This document shows, piece after piece, positions 1 through 10,761 of a DNA stretch of 31,779 nt; within the stretch, counting starts at the first letter, position 1, and each line of letters opens with the position of its first letter. The stretch spans positions 1-31,779 of the forward strand of contig QFNA01000031.1 of NCBI GenBank assembly GCA_003248395.1, read 5' to 3'. Both the position numbers and the translations under genes were made by a program. The notes beneath the pieces are model-generated. The model ran no database searches. It saw nothing but the letters and a program-made list of their open reading frames with translations, and had not been told where the DNA came from. The stretch is from Citromicrobium sp. (lineage in GTDB: Bacteria > Pseudomonadota > Alphaproteobacteria > Sphingomonadales > Sphingomonadaceae).

Positions 1-74
1 AGTGTATCCTCCATTGTGCAAGTGAACGCGCGGGATGGAAAAGCGTTGCGTGCACCTTTATGGCGCGCCGATGA
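1..74 (+). other. Possible 3' end of an upstream gene, not identified
   Basis: One forward frame (codons starting at position 3) is open from the window edge to a TGA at 72-74, which overlaps the proposed trmD ATG in an ATGA arrangement. In most bacteria rimM precedes trmD, so a rimM tail would be expected, but the 23 residues visible are not recognisable as RimM. It could also be non-coding. Confidence 0.2.
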
Positions 75-796
75 CCTTCGCCGCCACCATCCTGACCCTG
101 TATCCCGAGATGTTCCCCGGTCCACTCGGCGTCTCGCTGGCGGGCAAAGCGCTTGAGCGCGGTGACTGGACATGTGCAACGATTCAAATTCGCAATTTCG
201 CGACGGATAGGCACCGGACGGTAGATGATACTCCTGCCGGGGGCGGGGCGGGTATGGTCCTCAAGCCTGATGTGATAGGCTCTGCCATCGAAAGCATCGG
301 CGAGGGCAGGCCCATTTTGGCTATGACGCCGCGCGGGCGCCCCATTACACAGCGCCGCATCCGCGAGATTGCTTCTGGTTCCGGCGTTGCGATCTTGTGC
401 GGCCGGTTCGAAGGTTTCGACGAGCGGATTTTCGACCATTACCCACAGATCGAAGAGGTGAGCCTAGCAGACATTGTGCTGTCGGGCGGCGAGACCGCCG
501 CATTGGCAATTCTCGATGCTTGCATTCGCTTGCTTCCCGGAGTAATGGGCGCGCCCGACAGCGGAGTCGACGAGTCTTACGAAAACGGCCTCATCGAGTA
601 TCCGCAATATACCCGGCCTCAGGAATGGGAAGGGCGCACGATCCCTGAAGTGCTGCGATCGGGGGATCATGCGAAAATCGCTGCTTGGCGCAAGGCAAGG
701 AGCGAGGAAGACACACGGTTACGCAGGCCGGACCTTTGGGATCGCTATTGTGGCGATCGGGACCAGCCTGCCTCTGGCGAGCAGCATAAGAAGTAG
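71..796 (+). CDS. trmD: tRNA (guanine37-N1)-methyltransferase TrmD
   Basis: TrmD methylates N1 of G37 in tRNAs using S-adenosylmethionine and so prevents +1 frameshifting. It is a homodimeric cytoplasmic SPOUT enzyme. Family landmarks are visible in order: an N-terminal ILTLYPEMFPG, then GGGAGMVLKPD, then CGRFEGFDERI, then LSGGETAALAILDA in the knotted cofactor site, and a C-terminal helical region with YTRPQEWEG. A longer reading from an ATG at 35 adds twelve residues unlike the family, so the ATG at 71 is preferred; it gives 241 residues, the usual length. No strong Shine-Dalgarno precedes it, consistent with translational coupling to an upstream gene. rplS follows after 12 bp, the conserved trmD-rplS order. 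Confidence 0.95.
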   Translation: MTFAATILTLYPEMFPGPLGVSLAGKALERGDWTCATIQIRNFATDRHRTVDDTPAGGGAGMVLKPDVIGSAIESIGEGRPILAMTPRGRPITQRRIREIASGSGVAILCGRFEGFDERIFDHYPQIEEVSLADIVLSGGETAALAILDACIRLLPGVMGAPDSGVDESYENGLIEYPQYTRPQEWEGRTIPEVLRSGDHAKIAAWRKARSEEDTRLRRPDLWDRYCGDRDQPASGEQHKK

Positions 797-808
797 GACA
801 ACCAGGCC

Positions 809-1177
809 ATGAACCTGATCCAGCAGCTCGAAGCCGAAGCGATCGAAAACCTCGGCAAGGACGTTCCCGATTTCCGCGCAGGCGACACCGTCCGCGTGGG
901 CGTGAAGGTCGTCGAAGGCACTCGCGAGCGTGTCCAGAATTTCGAAGGCGTTGTCATTGCCCGCTCGAACCGCGGCATGGGCAGCAACTTCACTGTCCGC
1001 AAGCTTTCGTTCGGCGAAGGTGTGGAACGCGTGTTTCCGCTCTACAGCCCGATCGTCGACAGCATCACCGTGGTCCGCCGCGGCGTGGTGCGTCGTGCGA
1101 AGCTTTACTATCTGCGCGGCCGCACCGGTAAGCGCGCGCGTATCGCGGAACGCAAGGTCAACGCGCCTAAGGCGTAA
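809..1177 (+). CDS. rplS: 50S ribosomal protein L19
   Basis: L19 sits at the 30S-50S interface of the ribosome. The 122-residue product has the family signature throughout: DFRAGDTVRVGVKVVEG near residues 21-37, RVQNFEGVVIAR near 41-52, the VRKLSFGEGVERVFPLYSP block in the middle, and RRGVVRRAKLYYLRGRTGKRARI towards the end. An AGGA-type ribosome binding site lies just before the ATG. It is co-transcribed with trmD and is followed by a strong intrinsic terminator, so it is the last gene of its operon. Confidence 0.97.
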   Translation: MNLIQQLEAEAIENLGKDVPDFRAGDTVRVGVKVVEGTRERVQNFEGVVIARSNRGMGSNFTVRKLSFGEGVERVFPLYSPIVDSITVVRRGVVRRAKLYYLRGRTGKRARIAERKVNAPKA

Positions 1178-1203
1178 GCCCGAGTTCGCTCGAAAATCGA
1201 AAA

Positions 1204-1236
1204 GGGCGTGGCGGGAGACCGCCGCGCCCTTTTTTC
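1204..1236 (+). terminator. Intrinsic terminator of the trmD-rplS operon
   Basis: An 11-bp GC-rich stem (1204-1214 with 1219-1229, one G-U wobble) closes a four-base loop and is followed directly by a run of six T (1230-1235). It begins 26 bp after the rplS stop codon, in the right place and orientation to end the operon. Confidence 0.92.
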
Positions 1237-1328
1237 TTGAATTGGGGTAAGCGCGACTCCGACCTTGCGGCGTGGGCACAGCAAACTAGGTTCCGGCATA
1301 CCAGAACTACCGGGGACAAACATTTGCC

Positions 1329-3544
1329 ATGCGCTACTTGCTACTTGCCGCCACGATACTCACTGCTTCACCAGTCCTCGCCCAGGCGGACGGCGTGAGC
1401 GAGCCGGGCGACCTAACTTTCGAACGCGTTTTTGCATCGCCATCGCTCGACGGTCCTGCGCCGAGGCAGGCCAAGCTTTCGCTGGACGGGCGCTATCTGA
1501 CCTTGCTGCGCAATCGCGAGGATGACCGCGAACGTTACGATCTGTGGGGCTACGACCGTGAGAATGGCGAATGGTCGATGCTGGTGGATAGCGAGGCGTT
1601 TGGCACCGGTCGCGAGCTTTCCGAGGACGAGAAGATGCAGCGCGAACGGGCGCGCGTCGGCAATCTCAAGGGAATCATTTCCTATCAGTGGACGGCTGAC
1701 GGGAAGGGCGTACTCGTTCCGCTTGATGGCGATCTTTATCTTGCAAGGATTGGTGGCGAGATCGTTCGGCTGACAGATACGGAAGAGAGCGAGCTCAATC
1801 CCTCGCTGAGCGAGACGGGCAAATATGTGAGCTTCGTGCGCGACCGTCAGCTGTGGGTCGGCGCAGTCGGAAGCGACGCTGCTCCCATAACTCCCAAGGA
1901 AGACAGTGATGCCATTCGCTGGGGTGAAGCGGAATTCGTGGCGCAGGAAGAGATGGCGCGCCTGACGGGCTATTGGTGGGGGCCGAATGACGGGCGCATT
2001 GCTGTCGAACGCTTCGACGAAAGCATGGTCGGAATCGTCACGCGCGCTGCAATTGGTGCGACGGGGACGAAAGTTTTCGACCAACGCTACCCGGTGGCGG
2101 GCAGCGAGAACGCCAAGGTCCAGCTGTTCGTCATGGATTCCGATGGCGCAAACCGTGTCGAGGTCGATCTTCGCAGCAACCAATCGCCGGAACATTACGA
2201 TTCACGCAATCCGGACGATTTCTATCTCGCACGTGTCGATTGGTCGCCAGATGGACGTGCGCTCTATGTCCAGAGGCAGAATCGCGAACAGACCTGGATG
2301 GATGTTCTCAAGGTCGACCCTTCCACGGGTGCGAGCGAGATCTATCTGCAGGAAAAGGCCAGCGAAGCACATGATGGCAACGGGTTTTGGATAAACTTGT
2401 CCGACAATTACAAATTTCTCGATGACGGAAGCCTGATCTGGTGGTCGGAGCGGGATGGCTTCGGCCACCTGTACCGGTACGGTGCATCGGATGCTGGCCA
2501 TCGACAGCTTACCTCCGGTAATTTTGTCGTCACGCAGCTCGTTGGCGTGAACGAGGCTGCGGGCGTCCTTTACTATCTCGCCACGAGCGCGGACGATCCG
2601 TTGGAACAACACGTATATTCGCTGGCCTTTAGAGAGGCCGATGACGCGCAGCCTCGGAGCCTTACGGAAGCAGGATATACGCATTCGGCCAATATGGACG
2701 GCAAGGGACAGACCTTGCTCATCACCCGTTCGAATGACGATACGCCACCGCAGATATATCTTGCGAATGGCCAAGGTGAGCGCCTCGCTTGGGTCGAAGA
2801 GAATGCTCTCGACGGCGATCACCCGTATTCGCCCTATATGGCCAGCCATCGACCGACGACATACGGACAGATCAAGGCCGACGACGGGACGCCGCTCTAT
2901 TGGGAAATGGTCACGCCAGAGATCGAGGCCGGCAAGCGCTATCCGGTCTATTTCTACCATTACGGTGGGCCAGGCCCGCAAACGGTCAATCGAGGCTGGA
3001 ATGGAGCTCTCCGCCAGGCGATCGTCGACAAGGGCTATATCTGGTTCGCGCTGGACAATCGCGGAAGCGCCAATCGCGGCGTCGCTTTCGAACAGCCGAT
3101 TTACAAAGCGATGGGCGGGGTCGAGGTGCGCGATCAGAGGGCCGGGGCTCAATATCTCAAGACACTTCCCTTCGTCGATCCCGACAAGCTGCGGGGATCA
3201 GCGGCGCGCCGGTCACCAAGTGGGAGTTGTACGACACCCATTACACGGAAAGATTTATGGGAACGCCGCAGGCCGATGCCGCTGCATACGAGGCTGCCAG
3301 TGCGATCCCCGATGCGACCAAGATCAGCGACCCGCTTCTGATCATCCATGGCATGGCGGACGACAATGTTGTTTTCGAAAATGCAACCGAGGTGATCTCG
3401 GTGATGCAGGAAGCCAACGTGCCGTTCGAGATGATGCTCTATCCCGGATATACGCACAGGGTATCTGGAGAGCAGATATCGCCGCACCGCTACAACACCG
3501 TGTTCCGGTTTCTTGAAAAGCACGGTGTGACGCCGCCTGAGTAA
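1329..3544 (+). pseudogene. S9 family (dipeptidyl peptidase IV) peptidase, frameshifted with loss of the catalytic serine
   Basis: Intact homologues are exported prolyl oligopeptidase-family enzymes with an N-terminal beta-propeller and a C-terminal alpha/beta hydrolase domain. A signal peptide (MRYLLLAATILTASPVLAQ) and propeller are present in one frame. The hydrolase domain starts normally (YPVYFYHYGGPGPQTVNRGW, then DNRGSANRG) and continues to FVDPDKL near 3191. The homologous reading then jumps to another frame at about 3194 (GISGAPVTKWELYDTHYTER) and ends at 3544. The segment that should join them, carrying the GWSYGG-type nucleophile elbow, is absent; I estimate 25-30 codons lost. The Asp region (IIHGMADDNV) and His region (YPGYTHRVSG) survive in the second frame. 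The unshifted frame stops at 3341. It is either a real deletion or an assembly error. Confidence 0.85.
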
Positions 3545-3558
3545 TCGTTCGCTGGCGC

Positions 3559-3617
3559 AAGCTGGGTTCGCTTTCAGCAAAGCAGTTGTTTCGCGCCCGA
3601 GCCCAGCTTTTGCTGGG
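3559..3617 (+). promoter_or_regulatory. Competing inverted repeats upstream of asd
   Basis: AAGCTGGG at 3559-3566 can pair with CCCAGCTT at 3602-3609. The same right arm (CCCAGC, 3602-3607) can instead pair with GCTGGG at 3612-3617 around a TTTT loop. The two hairpins exclude each other, as in attenuators. No T-tract follows and no known riboswitch was recognised, so a regulatory role is only inferred. Confidence 0.3.
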
Positions 3618-3670
3618 ATGGCGCGGGTTGAATGGCTATGTCGTCCACATACAGGCATTGGAGAAGTGAA

Positions 3671-4696
3671 TTGGGTTATCGTGTTGCCGTGGTCGGCGCG
3701 ACCGGGAATGTCGGTCGTGAAGTCATGCAGGTGCTCGCAGAGCGAGAGTTTCCGATCGACGAAATTGCTGCCGTGGCAAGCAGCCGATCGGTCGGCAGCG
3801 AAGTCGAGTTCGGCGACACGGGCAAGATGCTGAAATGCAAGAACATCGAGCACTTCGATTTTACGGGCTGGGATATCGCGCTGTTTGCAGCGGGAAGTGC
3901 ACCGGCGAAGGACTACGCTCCCAAAGCAGCAGATCAGGGTTGCGTCGTCATCGACAACAGCTCCCTGTATCGCATGGATCCCGACGTTCCGCTGATCGTG
4001 CCGGAGGTGAATCCCGATGCGATCCACGGGTATACGAAGCGCAACATCATCGCCAATCCCAACTGCTCGACTGCACAGTTGGTCGTGGCGCTGAAACCGC
4101 TCCACGATGCCGCAACGATCAAACGCGTGGTGGTTTCGACCTACCAGTCGGTTTCTGGGGCAGGAAAGGCCGGCATGGACGAGTTGTTCGAGCAGAGCCG
4201 GAACATTTTTGTCGGCGACCCGAGCGAGCCGGTTAAATTTACCAAGCAGATCGCTTTCAACGTCATCCCGCACATCGATGTGTTCCTCGACGATGGATCG
4301 ACGAAAGAAGAGTGGAAGATGGTGGTCGAGACCAAGAAAATCCTCGACCCGAAGATCAAGCTTTCCGCCACTTGCGTGCGCGTGCCGGTTTTTGTCGGAC
4401 ACTGTGAGGCCGTGAATATCGAATTCGAGAACGAATTGAGCGCGGAACAGGCGCAGGACATTCTGCGCGAGGCGCCGGGATGCATGCTCGTCGACAAGCG
4501 CGAAGACGGTGGATACATCACGCCTATAGAGGCCGCAGGCGACAGCGCGACCTACATCAGTCGTGTAAGGGATGACCCGACGGTCGAAAACGGTCTAGTG
4601 CTCTGGTGCGTGAGCGATAATTTGCGCAAGGGCGCCGCACTCAATGCGGTCCAGATTGCGGAACTCCTGGGGCGCGAGGGCCTTAAGAAGGGATGA
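3671..4696 (+). CDS. asd: Aspartate-semialdehyde dehydrogenase
   Basis: This NADPH-dependent enzyme reduces aspartyl phosphate to aspartate semialdehyde, the branch point to lysine/diaminopimelate, methionine and threonine. The dinucleotide-binding motif VAVVGATGNVGREV is at the extreme N-terminus. The active-site cysteine lies in ANPNCSTAQL, and a later block has VRVPVFVGHCEAVNIEFE. A TTG at 3671 with GAGAAG five bases upstream gives the family N-terminus (MGYRVAVVG) and 341 residues. A longer start at 3632 adds thirteen residues unlike the family, so TTG is preferred. The following lipoprotein gene overlaps it by ATGA. A pair of alternative hairpins precedes it. Confidence 0.93.
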   Translation: MGYRVAVVGATGNVGREVMQVLAEREFPIDEIAAVASSRSVGSEVEFGDTGKMLKCKNIEHFDFTGWDIALFAAGSAPAKDYAPKAADQGCVVIDNSSLYRMDPDVPLIVPEVNPDAIHGYTKRNIIANPNCSTAQLVVALKPLHDAATIKRVVVSTYQSVSGAGKAGMDELFEQSRNIFVGDPSEPVKFTKQIAFNVIPHIDVFLDDGSTKEEWKMVVETKKILDPKIKLSATCVRVPVFVGHCEAVNIEFENELSAEQAQDILREAPGCMLVDKREDGGYITPIEAAGDSATYISRVRDDPTVENGLVLWCVSDNLRKGAALNAVQIAELLGREGLKKG

Positions 4697-5274
4697 TCCG
4701 AAAAAGTCTCGCGCTCGCTTGTGTCCCTTTCATCTTCGCATGCGGACCCGACGCGTCCGACGATTATCCTGAGGTCGAGCGCGGTGGAACTGGATCGGTC
4801 GATGACCGCATAGCGGCGGCGAAGATCGTCGTGGATGCGAACGGTCTGGCAGTCGGTAGTGGCGCGGAGCGTGAAGCGCCCCGCTTCGGTTCGGCGCGCG
4901 GCGAGGTCGATGCGCTGCTCGCCACGGCTTTCGATCAGAAGCCCGAAATGACCAGTAACGACGAGTGCGGTGCGGGACCGACCGATTTCTCGCAAGTCGG
5001 TCCGCTTCAGGTGGCCTATCAGGATGATCGTTTCACGGGCTGGTATCTACAGAAGGGTAACGGCGTCGTGACCGCGGACGGTGTCGCGACCGGAACCGCC
5101 TTCTCCGCACTTCGCGACGAGCGACCGGTGCAGATCATTACCGGCTCTACGCTTGACGGCGAGTTCCAGTATCAGACAGGTGACGCGGGCATGATCACCG
5201 GATTTTTTCAGGGTGAGCCGGATGATGGGCGTATTGTCGGCCTCTCAGCCGGGATGACTTGCTTCTTTCGTTGA
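4693..5274 (+). CDS. Small predicted lipoprotein of unknown function
   Basis: The product is 193 residues. It has a short basic-hydrophobic N-terminus and a lipobox-like IFAC with Cys17, so it is probably lipidated and anchored in the envelope. The rest is acidic and soluble, with further cysteines at DECG and MTCFF that could form a disulfide. I do not recognise a family. The ATG overlaps the asd stop by 4 bp, so the two are translationally coupled. Nothing links it functionally to aspartate metabolism beyond that overlap. Confidence 0.75.
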   Translation: MIRKSLALACVPFIFACGPDASDDYPEVERGGTGSVDDRIAAAKIVVDANGLAVGSGAEREAPRFGSARGEVDALLATAFDQKPEMTSNDECGAGPTDFSQVGPLQVAYQDDRFTGWYLQKGNGVVTADGVATGTAFSALRDERPVQIITGSTLDGEFQYQTGDAGMITGFFQGEPDDGRIVGLSAGMTCFFR

Positions 5275-5291
5275 AGGGACGGCACTGAAAC

Positions 5292-5741
5292 ATGGCTGAG
5301 CTCGAAAAGAAGACCGGCGGATGCCAATGCGGTGCCGTTCGATATCGCGCCGAGATCGATCCCGATCAGGCCTATTTGTGCCATTGTCGCATGTGCCAGC
5401 GCGCAACCGGGGGCGTGTCCATTGCTTTTATCGGTCTGCCGAAATCGCGCATGACCTGGGAAAGCGGGCCGGATTGGTATCAGAGCTCCCCTATCGCAAA
5501 ACGCCCTTTTTGCCGAAAATGCGGAACGCCGCTCGGTTTCGCATTCATCGATGGCGAGAACATGGATATCACCCTCGGCAGCCTTGACGAGCCCTATGGT
5601 ATCGATCCGCAGTGGCATTTCGCGGCGGAAAAAATTCACGAAACTTGGCTCGACACGAGCGATCTGCCTCGAAAGACATTGTCCGAGAATACCGCATTGA
5701 GTGATCGTTGGCGGACAGCGACAGGGCGCGTCCCCGAATGA
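5292..5741 (+). CDS. GFA/CENP-V family zinc-binding protein
   Basis: The 149-residue protein belongs to the fold named after glutathione-dependent formaldehyde-activating enzyme. The zinc ligands are visible: C11 and C13 in GGCQCGAVRY, C30, C32 and C35 in YLCHCRMCQ, and C74 and C77 in FCRKCGTPLGF. Most family members are not proven formaldehyde enzymes, so no reaction is assigned. It lies 17 bp after the lipoprotein gene, and its stop overlaps the next hydrolase start (ATGA), placing it inside a same-strand run from asd. Confidence 0.9.
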   Translation: MAELEKKTGGCQCGAVRYRAEIDPDQAYLCHCRMCQRATGGVSIAFIGLPKSRMTWESGPDWYQSSPIAKRPFCRKCGTPLGFAFIDGENMDITLGSLDEPYGIDPQWHFAAEKIHETWLDTSDLPRKTLSENTALSDRWRTATGRVPE

Positions 5742-6490
5742 AGACCGACCAGTTCGACAGTTTCGATGGCGTGCGTCTCGCGATCCACCGCTTCGGTGTC
5801 GGGCGACCTGTCATTCTCCTGCACGGCCTGTTTTCCAGCGCGCAGATGAACTGGATCCGCTTCGGCCATGCTGAAAAACTGGCCGCTGCTGGCTTTGAAG
5901 TCCTCATGCCCGACCTGCGGACGCATGGCGATAGCGACAAGCCACATGATCCGGCGGCCTATCCGGATGACGTGCTGGTGCGGGACGTGGAAGCGATCGT
6001 CGCCGGGCTGAAGCTTTCGGAGTTCGATCTCGTCGGATTTTCGCTGGGCGCCCGAACGGCTTTCGCATGTGTGGCTGCGGGAATGAAACCGAACAAGCTC
6101 GTCCTCGCCGGGATGGGCCTCGAAAGCCTCAGCAATTGGGGCGAGCGGATCGAGTTCTTCATCGACACGATCGACCGGATCGATGAGATCAAGCGCGATG
6201 ATCCTGCATTCATGCACGCAAGCTTCATCAAGTCGCAAAAGACAGATCTGGTGGCGTCGCGCTTGTTACTCTCGTCACTCCACTGGTCGCATGGATCAGC
6301 GATGGACGCCGTAACCATGCCGACGATGGTGCTGTGCGGGAGTGAGGATCGGGACAATGGATCCCCAGAGGAATTGGCTGAGGCGCTACCCGATGCGCGG
6401 TATGTCGAAATACCGGGCACACACATGGGCTCGGTGACGCAGGGCGAATTGGGCGATGCTCTCGTCGAATTCCTTTCGGAAAAGCCTTAG
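5738..6490 (+). CDS. Alpha/beta hydrolase
   Basis: This is a 250-residue single-domain hydrolase. The oxyanion region is VILLHGLFSS (residues 25-34), the nucleophile elbow is GFSLGA with Ser102, the probable acid is in LCGSEDRDN, and the catalytic histidine is in IPGTHMG near the C-terminus. The start at 5738 overlaps the preceding stop; an in-frame ATG at 5708 would lie inside the GFA gene and adds nothing conserved. The substrate is unknown: esters, lactones or similar are possible. It is cytoplasmic, with no signal peptide. Confidence 0.88.
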   Translation: MKTDQFDSFDGVRLAIHRFGVGRPVILLHGLFSSAQMNWIRFGHAEKLAAAGFEVLMPDLRTHGDSDKPHDPAAYPDDVLVRDVEAIVAGLKLSEFDLVGFSLGARTAFACVAAGMKPNKLVLAGMGLESLSNWGERIEFFIDTIDRIDEIKRDDPAFMHASFIKSQKTDLVASRLLLSSLHWSHGSAMDAVTMPTMVLCGSEDRDNGSPEELAEALPDARYVEIPGTHMGSVTQGELGDALVEFLSEKP

Positions 6491-6572
6491 CTTCGCTTGA
6501 TAAAATTTCGACACGGGCGCAACGCTGCCACCACGAACTCAAGCAAATACACCGTACATTGGGAGGAAAATC

Positions 6573-8313
<1,741 letters not shown>

Positions 8314-8320
<7 letters not shown>

Positions 8321-8655
8321 GCGCAAGGTTCATTGCCCTGAGCATTGCGTCGTTGGCGGTCGGACTTTCGACCGCCGCGGCATCCTCTGGTCCGAGCGGA
8401 ACCCTGTTCGTCGCCAACAAGGCAGAGGGCAGCGTTTCCAAGATTCGGCTGAGTGACGGACGAGAAGTGAAACGGGATGAGGCCTGCGAGACGCCGCATG
8501 AACTCGCTGCATCGCCCGATGGCGCATACCTCGCAGTCGGCTGCGTGGCCGAGCCACGGCTGAGCAAGATTGCAGAGGTCGATCTTGCCACAGGTACAGT
8601 CATGGGCCGGTTGGCCGGCGGCGTGGGCGGAGACGGGCTGGCCATCGTCGAATGA
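8314..8655 (+). pseudogene. YncE/YVTN-type beta-propeller gene, probable truncated remnant
   Basis: A GTG at 8314 overlaps the end of the M2 reading and begins a signal-peptide-like sequence (FIALSIASLAVGLSTAAA). One to two propeller-like repeats follow: GTLFVANKAEGSV, then PHELAASPDGAYLAVGC, then AEVDLATGTV. Exported proteins of this type usually have about 300 residues and several blades; here only 113 codons remain before a stop overlapping the next ATG. It looks like an N-terminal fragment after a deletion, although a small functional protein cannot be excluded. Confidence 0.6.
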
Positions 8656-9116
8656 GCAAGAAGCGCAAAGAGCTGCCCGTCGTAGGCTGGCGCGAGCTGG
8701 TCAATTTGCCCGATCTGGGCTTGCAGGACATACCCGCCAAGATCGATACCGGCGCGCGCACTTCGTCGCTGCATGGAACCGTGATCGAGGAATTCGAGAG
8801 GAACGGCGAGAAATACGTGCGTTTCGCGATCGACTTTCCGCAACAGAATGTGCGGCAGGTGTGCGAGGCGGTGCACGTGGATGTGCGCGGTATCACAAGC
8901 TCCAATGGCGAAACCCAGTATCGCTATGTCATCAAGACGCCTATGCGGATAGGCGACGTCGAGTTTCGCGCGGAGGTCAGCCTCGCCGACCGATCGGACA
9001 TGCAATTTCCCATGCTGATCGGGCGCTCGTCACTCCGTCGTCGCTTTGTCGTAGATTCCGGTTATTCGTGGCTGCAGACGGCTGACCGCAAACCCGTGAA
9101 AGGCCACAAGCCATGA
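8652..9116 (+). CDS. RimK-associated retropepsin-like protease (RimB type, 'ATP-dependent zinc protease' family)
   Basis: The 154-residue protein matches the family long annotated as putative ATP-dependent zinc proteases that travels with RimK. The hallmark KIDTGARTSSLHG near residues 31-43 has the DTGA motif of retropepsin-like aspartic proteases. In pseudomonads the equivalent protein, RimB, works with RimK in controlling polyglutamate tails on ribosomal protein S6. Here it overlaps rimK by 4 bp (ATGA), so coupled expression and a shared pathway are likely. It also overlaps the propeller fragment upstream. Confidence 0.88.
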   Translation: MSKKRKELPVVGWRELVNLPDLGLQDIPAKIDTGARTSSLHGTVIEEFERNGEKYVRFAIDFPQQNVRQVCEAVHVDVRGITSSNGETQYRYVIKTPMRIGDVEFRAEVSLADRSDMQFPMLIGRSSLRRRFVVDSGYSWLQTADRKPVKGHKP

Positions 9117-10018
9117 AAATCGCCATGCTGGCGCGCAATCCCAACCTCTACTCGCACAGACGCCTGGTGGAGGCGGCCGAGGAACGGGGGCATTCGCTCG
9201 ATATCCTCAACACGACACGCTGCACGGTGCACATCGCCAGCCATCGGCCCGAGGTGTTCTATAACGGCGAACCGTGCATGGGTTACGATGCGGTCATCCC
9301 CCGCATCGGCGCGTCGATCACGAATTACGGCCTTGCGATCCTGCGGCAGTTCGAGATGCGCGGTTGCTGGCCGCTCAACGAAAGCGTCGCGATCGGGCGT
9401 AGCCGCGACAAGCTGCGCAGCATGCAGATCCTGGCGAAATACGGGCTCGGGCTGCCGTTGACTGCTTATGCCAACGATCCGAAGCAGGCCGAAGAGATCA
9501 TCAAGGCGGTGAAGGGTCCGCCCGTGGTCATCAAACTGCTCGAGGGCACGCAGGGGATCGGCGTCGTCCTTGCGGAAACGATGTCCTCGGCGAAATCGGT
9601 CATCGAGGCGTTCCGCGGTGCGAATGTGAACATCCTCGTCCAGGAATTCATCAAGGAAGCCGGCGGTACCGATATTCGTGCGCTGGTGGTCGGGGGCAAG
9701 GTGGTCGCCGCCATGAAGCGGACCGGCGCGCCCGACGATTTCCGTTCGAACCTCCACCGCGGCGGCAGCGCACAATTGATCAAGATCACGCCCGAGGAGC
9801 GATCGACCGCCGTTCGCGCGGCAAAGCGCATGGGCTTGAACGTATGCGGCGTCGACATGTTGCGCAGCAATCACGGCCCGGTGATCATGGAAGTGAATTC
9901 CTCCCCCGGTCTCGAGGGCATCGAGAATGCGACGGGCAAGGACATCGCCGGGATGATCATCGATTACGTGGCGGCGAATGCCAAAGCTGGCAGGACCAAG
10001 ACGAAGGGAAAGGGATGA
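9113..10018 (+). CDS. rimK: Alpha-L-glutamate ligase RimK (ATP-grasp)
   Basis: RimK is an ATP-grasp ligase that adds glutamates to the C-terminus of ribosomal protein S6 in Escherichia coli; relatives make other poly-glutamyl products. At 301 residues it is standard length. Visible blocks are MKIAMLARNPNLYSHRRL at the start, PRIGASITNYG, the ATP-grasp lysine region PPVVIKLLEGTQGIGVVL, LVQEFIKEAGGTDIRALVV, and the metal-binding VIMEVNSSPGLEGIE. It overlaps the protease gene before it and the SIMPL pseudogene after it. The S6 encoded at 15622-15987 ends in EERN, not in glutamates, so the substrate here deserves caution. Confidence 0.94.
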   Translation: MKIAMLARNPNLYSHRRLVEAAEERGHSLDILNTTRCTVHIASHRPEVFYNGEPCMGYDAVIPRIGASITNYGLAILRQFEMRGCWPLNESVAIGRSRDKLRSMQILAKYGLGLPLTAYANDPKQAEEIIKAVKGPPVVIKLLEGTQGIGVVLAETMSSAKSVIEAFRGANVNILVQEFIKEAGGTDIRALVVGGKVVAAMKRTGAPDDFRSNLHRGGSAQLIKITPEERSTAVRAAKRMGLNVCGVDMLRSNHGPVIMEVNSSPGLEGIENATGKDIAGMIIDYVAANAKAGRTKTKGKG

Positions 10019-10761
10019 CGTTTTCGAACAAGGCTTTCGCAGCGCTTGCCGCTACCCTGGCGATAAATGTTTTCTCGCCAGCACTTCACGCGCAGACGTC
10101 GCCAGCGCAACCGGTCGTGCTGCCGAACGAGACGATATTGCGTGTTAGCGGGGAAGGCACGATCGAAGCTGCGCCTGAAATCATGGAGGTCGAGATCGGC
10201 GTTGTGACGTCGGGGCAGACGTCGAACGAGGCCCTCGCAGAGAACAGCCGCCAGGTGCAGGATCTGGTCGCTGCCATTCGCGCCATGGGCGTCCCTCCGG
10301 AGGATGTGGAGACGGCTCGGCTCAATGTCTAACCCCGCTATGCCGAGCGCGGTGAAACGAACGCGATCATCGGCTGGCAGGCGGAAAACATCCTGGGCGT
10401 CCGAACCGATGAACTGGAACGCGCTGGCGAGATTGTCACCGCCCTGTTCGATGCTGGCGGCAATAACATTTCCACGCCACAGTTCATTCTCACCGACGAG
10501 AGCAATGCGGCGGTCACCAGGCGAGCCGAGGCCGAAGCGCTGTCAGAGGCCCGCGAACAGGCGGATGCTGTGGCGCAGACGATGGGCATGCGCGTGTCGC
10601 GTGTGCTGTTGATATCCGACGCTGCCGTCCGGTTCAGCCGTCAGGGAAGTGCAATCGTCATGACGGGCAGCAGGATCAATCGGCCGGCTGTGCCAGTCGA
10701 GCCGGCTGACGTCGAAGTCACTGCGACCTACAATGTGGAATTTGCGCTCGTTCCGAACTGA
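10015..10761 (+). pseudogene. SIMPL-domain (DUF541) periplasmic protein, interrupted by one in-frame stop
   Basis: The reading begins with a signal peptide (FSPALHAQ at its end) and the typical SIMPL opening LRVSGEGTIEAAPEIMEVEI. It runs to ETARLNV, where a TAA lies at 10330-10332. The same frame then continues without a shift through PRYAERGETNAIIGWQAEN, LFDAGGNNISTPQF, AEALSEAREQADAVAQTMG and TYNVEFALVPN to a TGA at 10759-10761. Both halves are homologous to one SIMPL protein of about 248 codons. The family often has a glutamine at this place, so CAA to TAA is the simplest explanation. The function of the family is poorly defined. The start overlaps the rimK stop. Confidence 0.85.
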
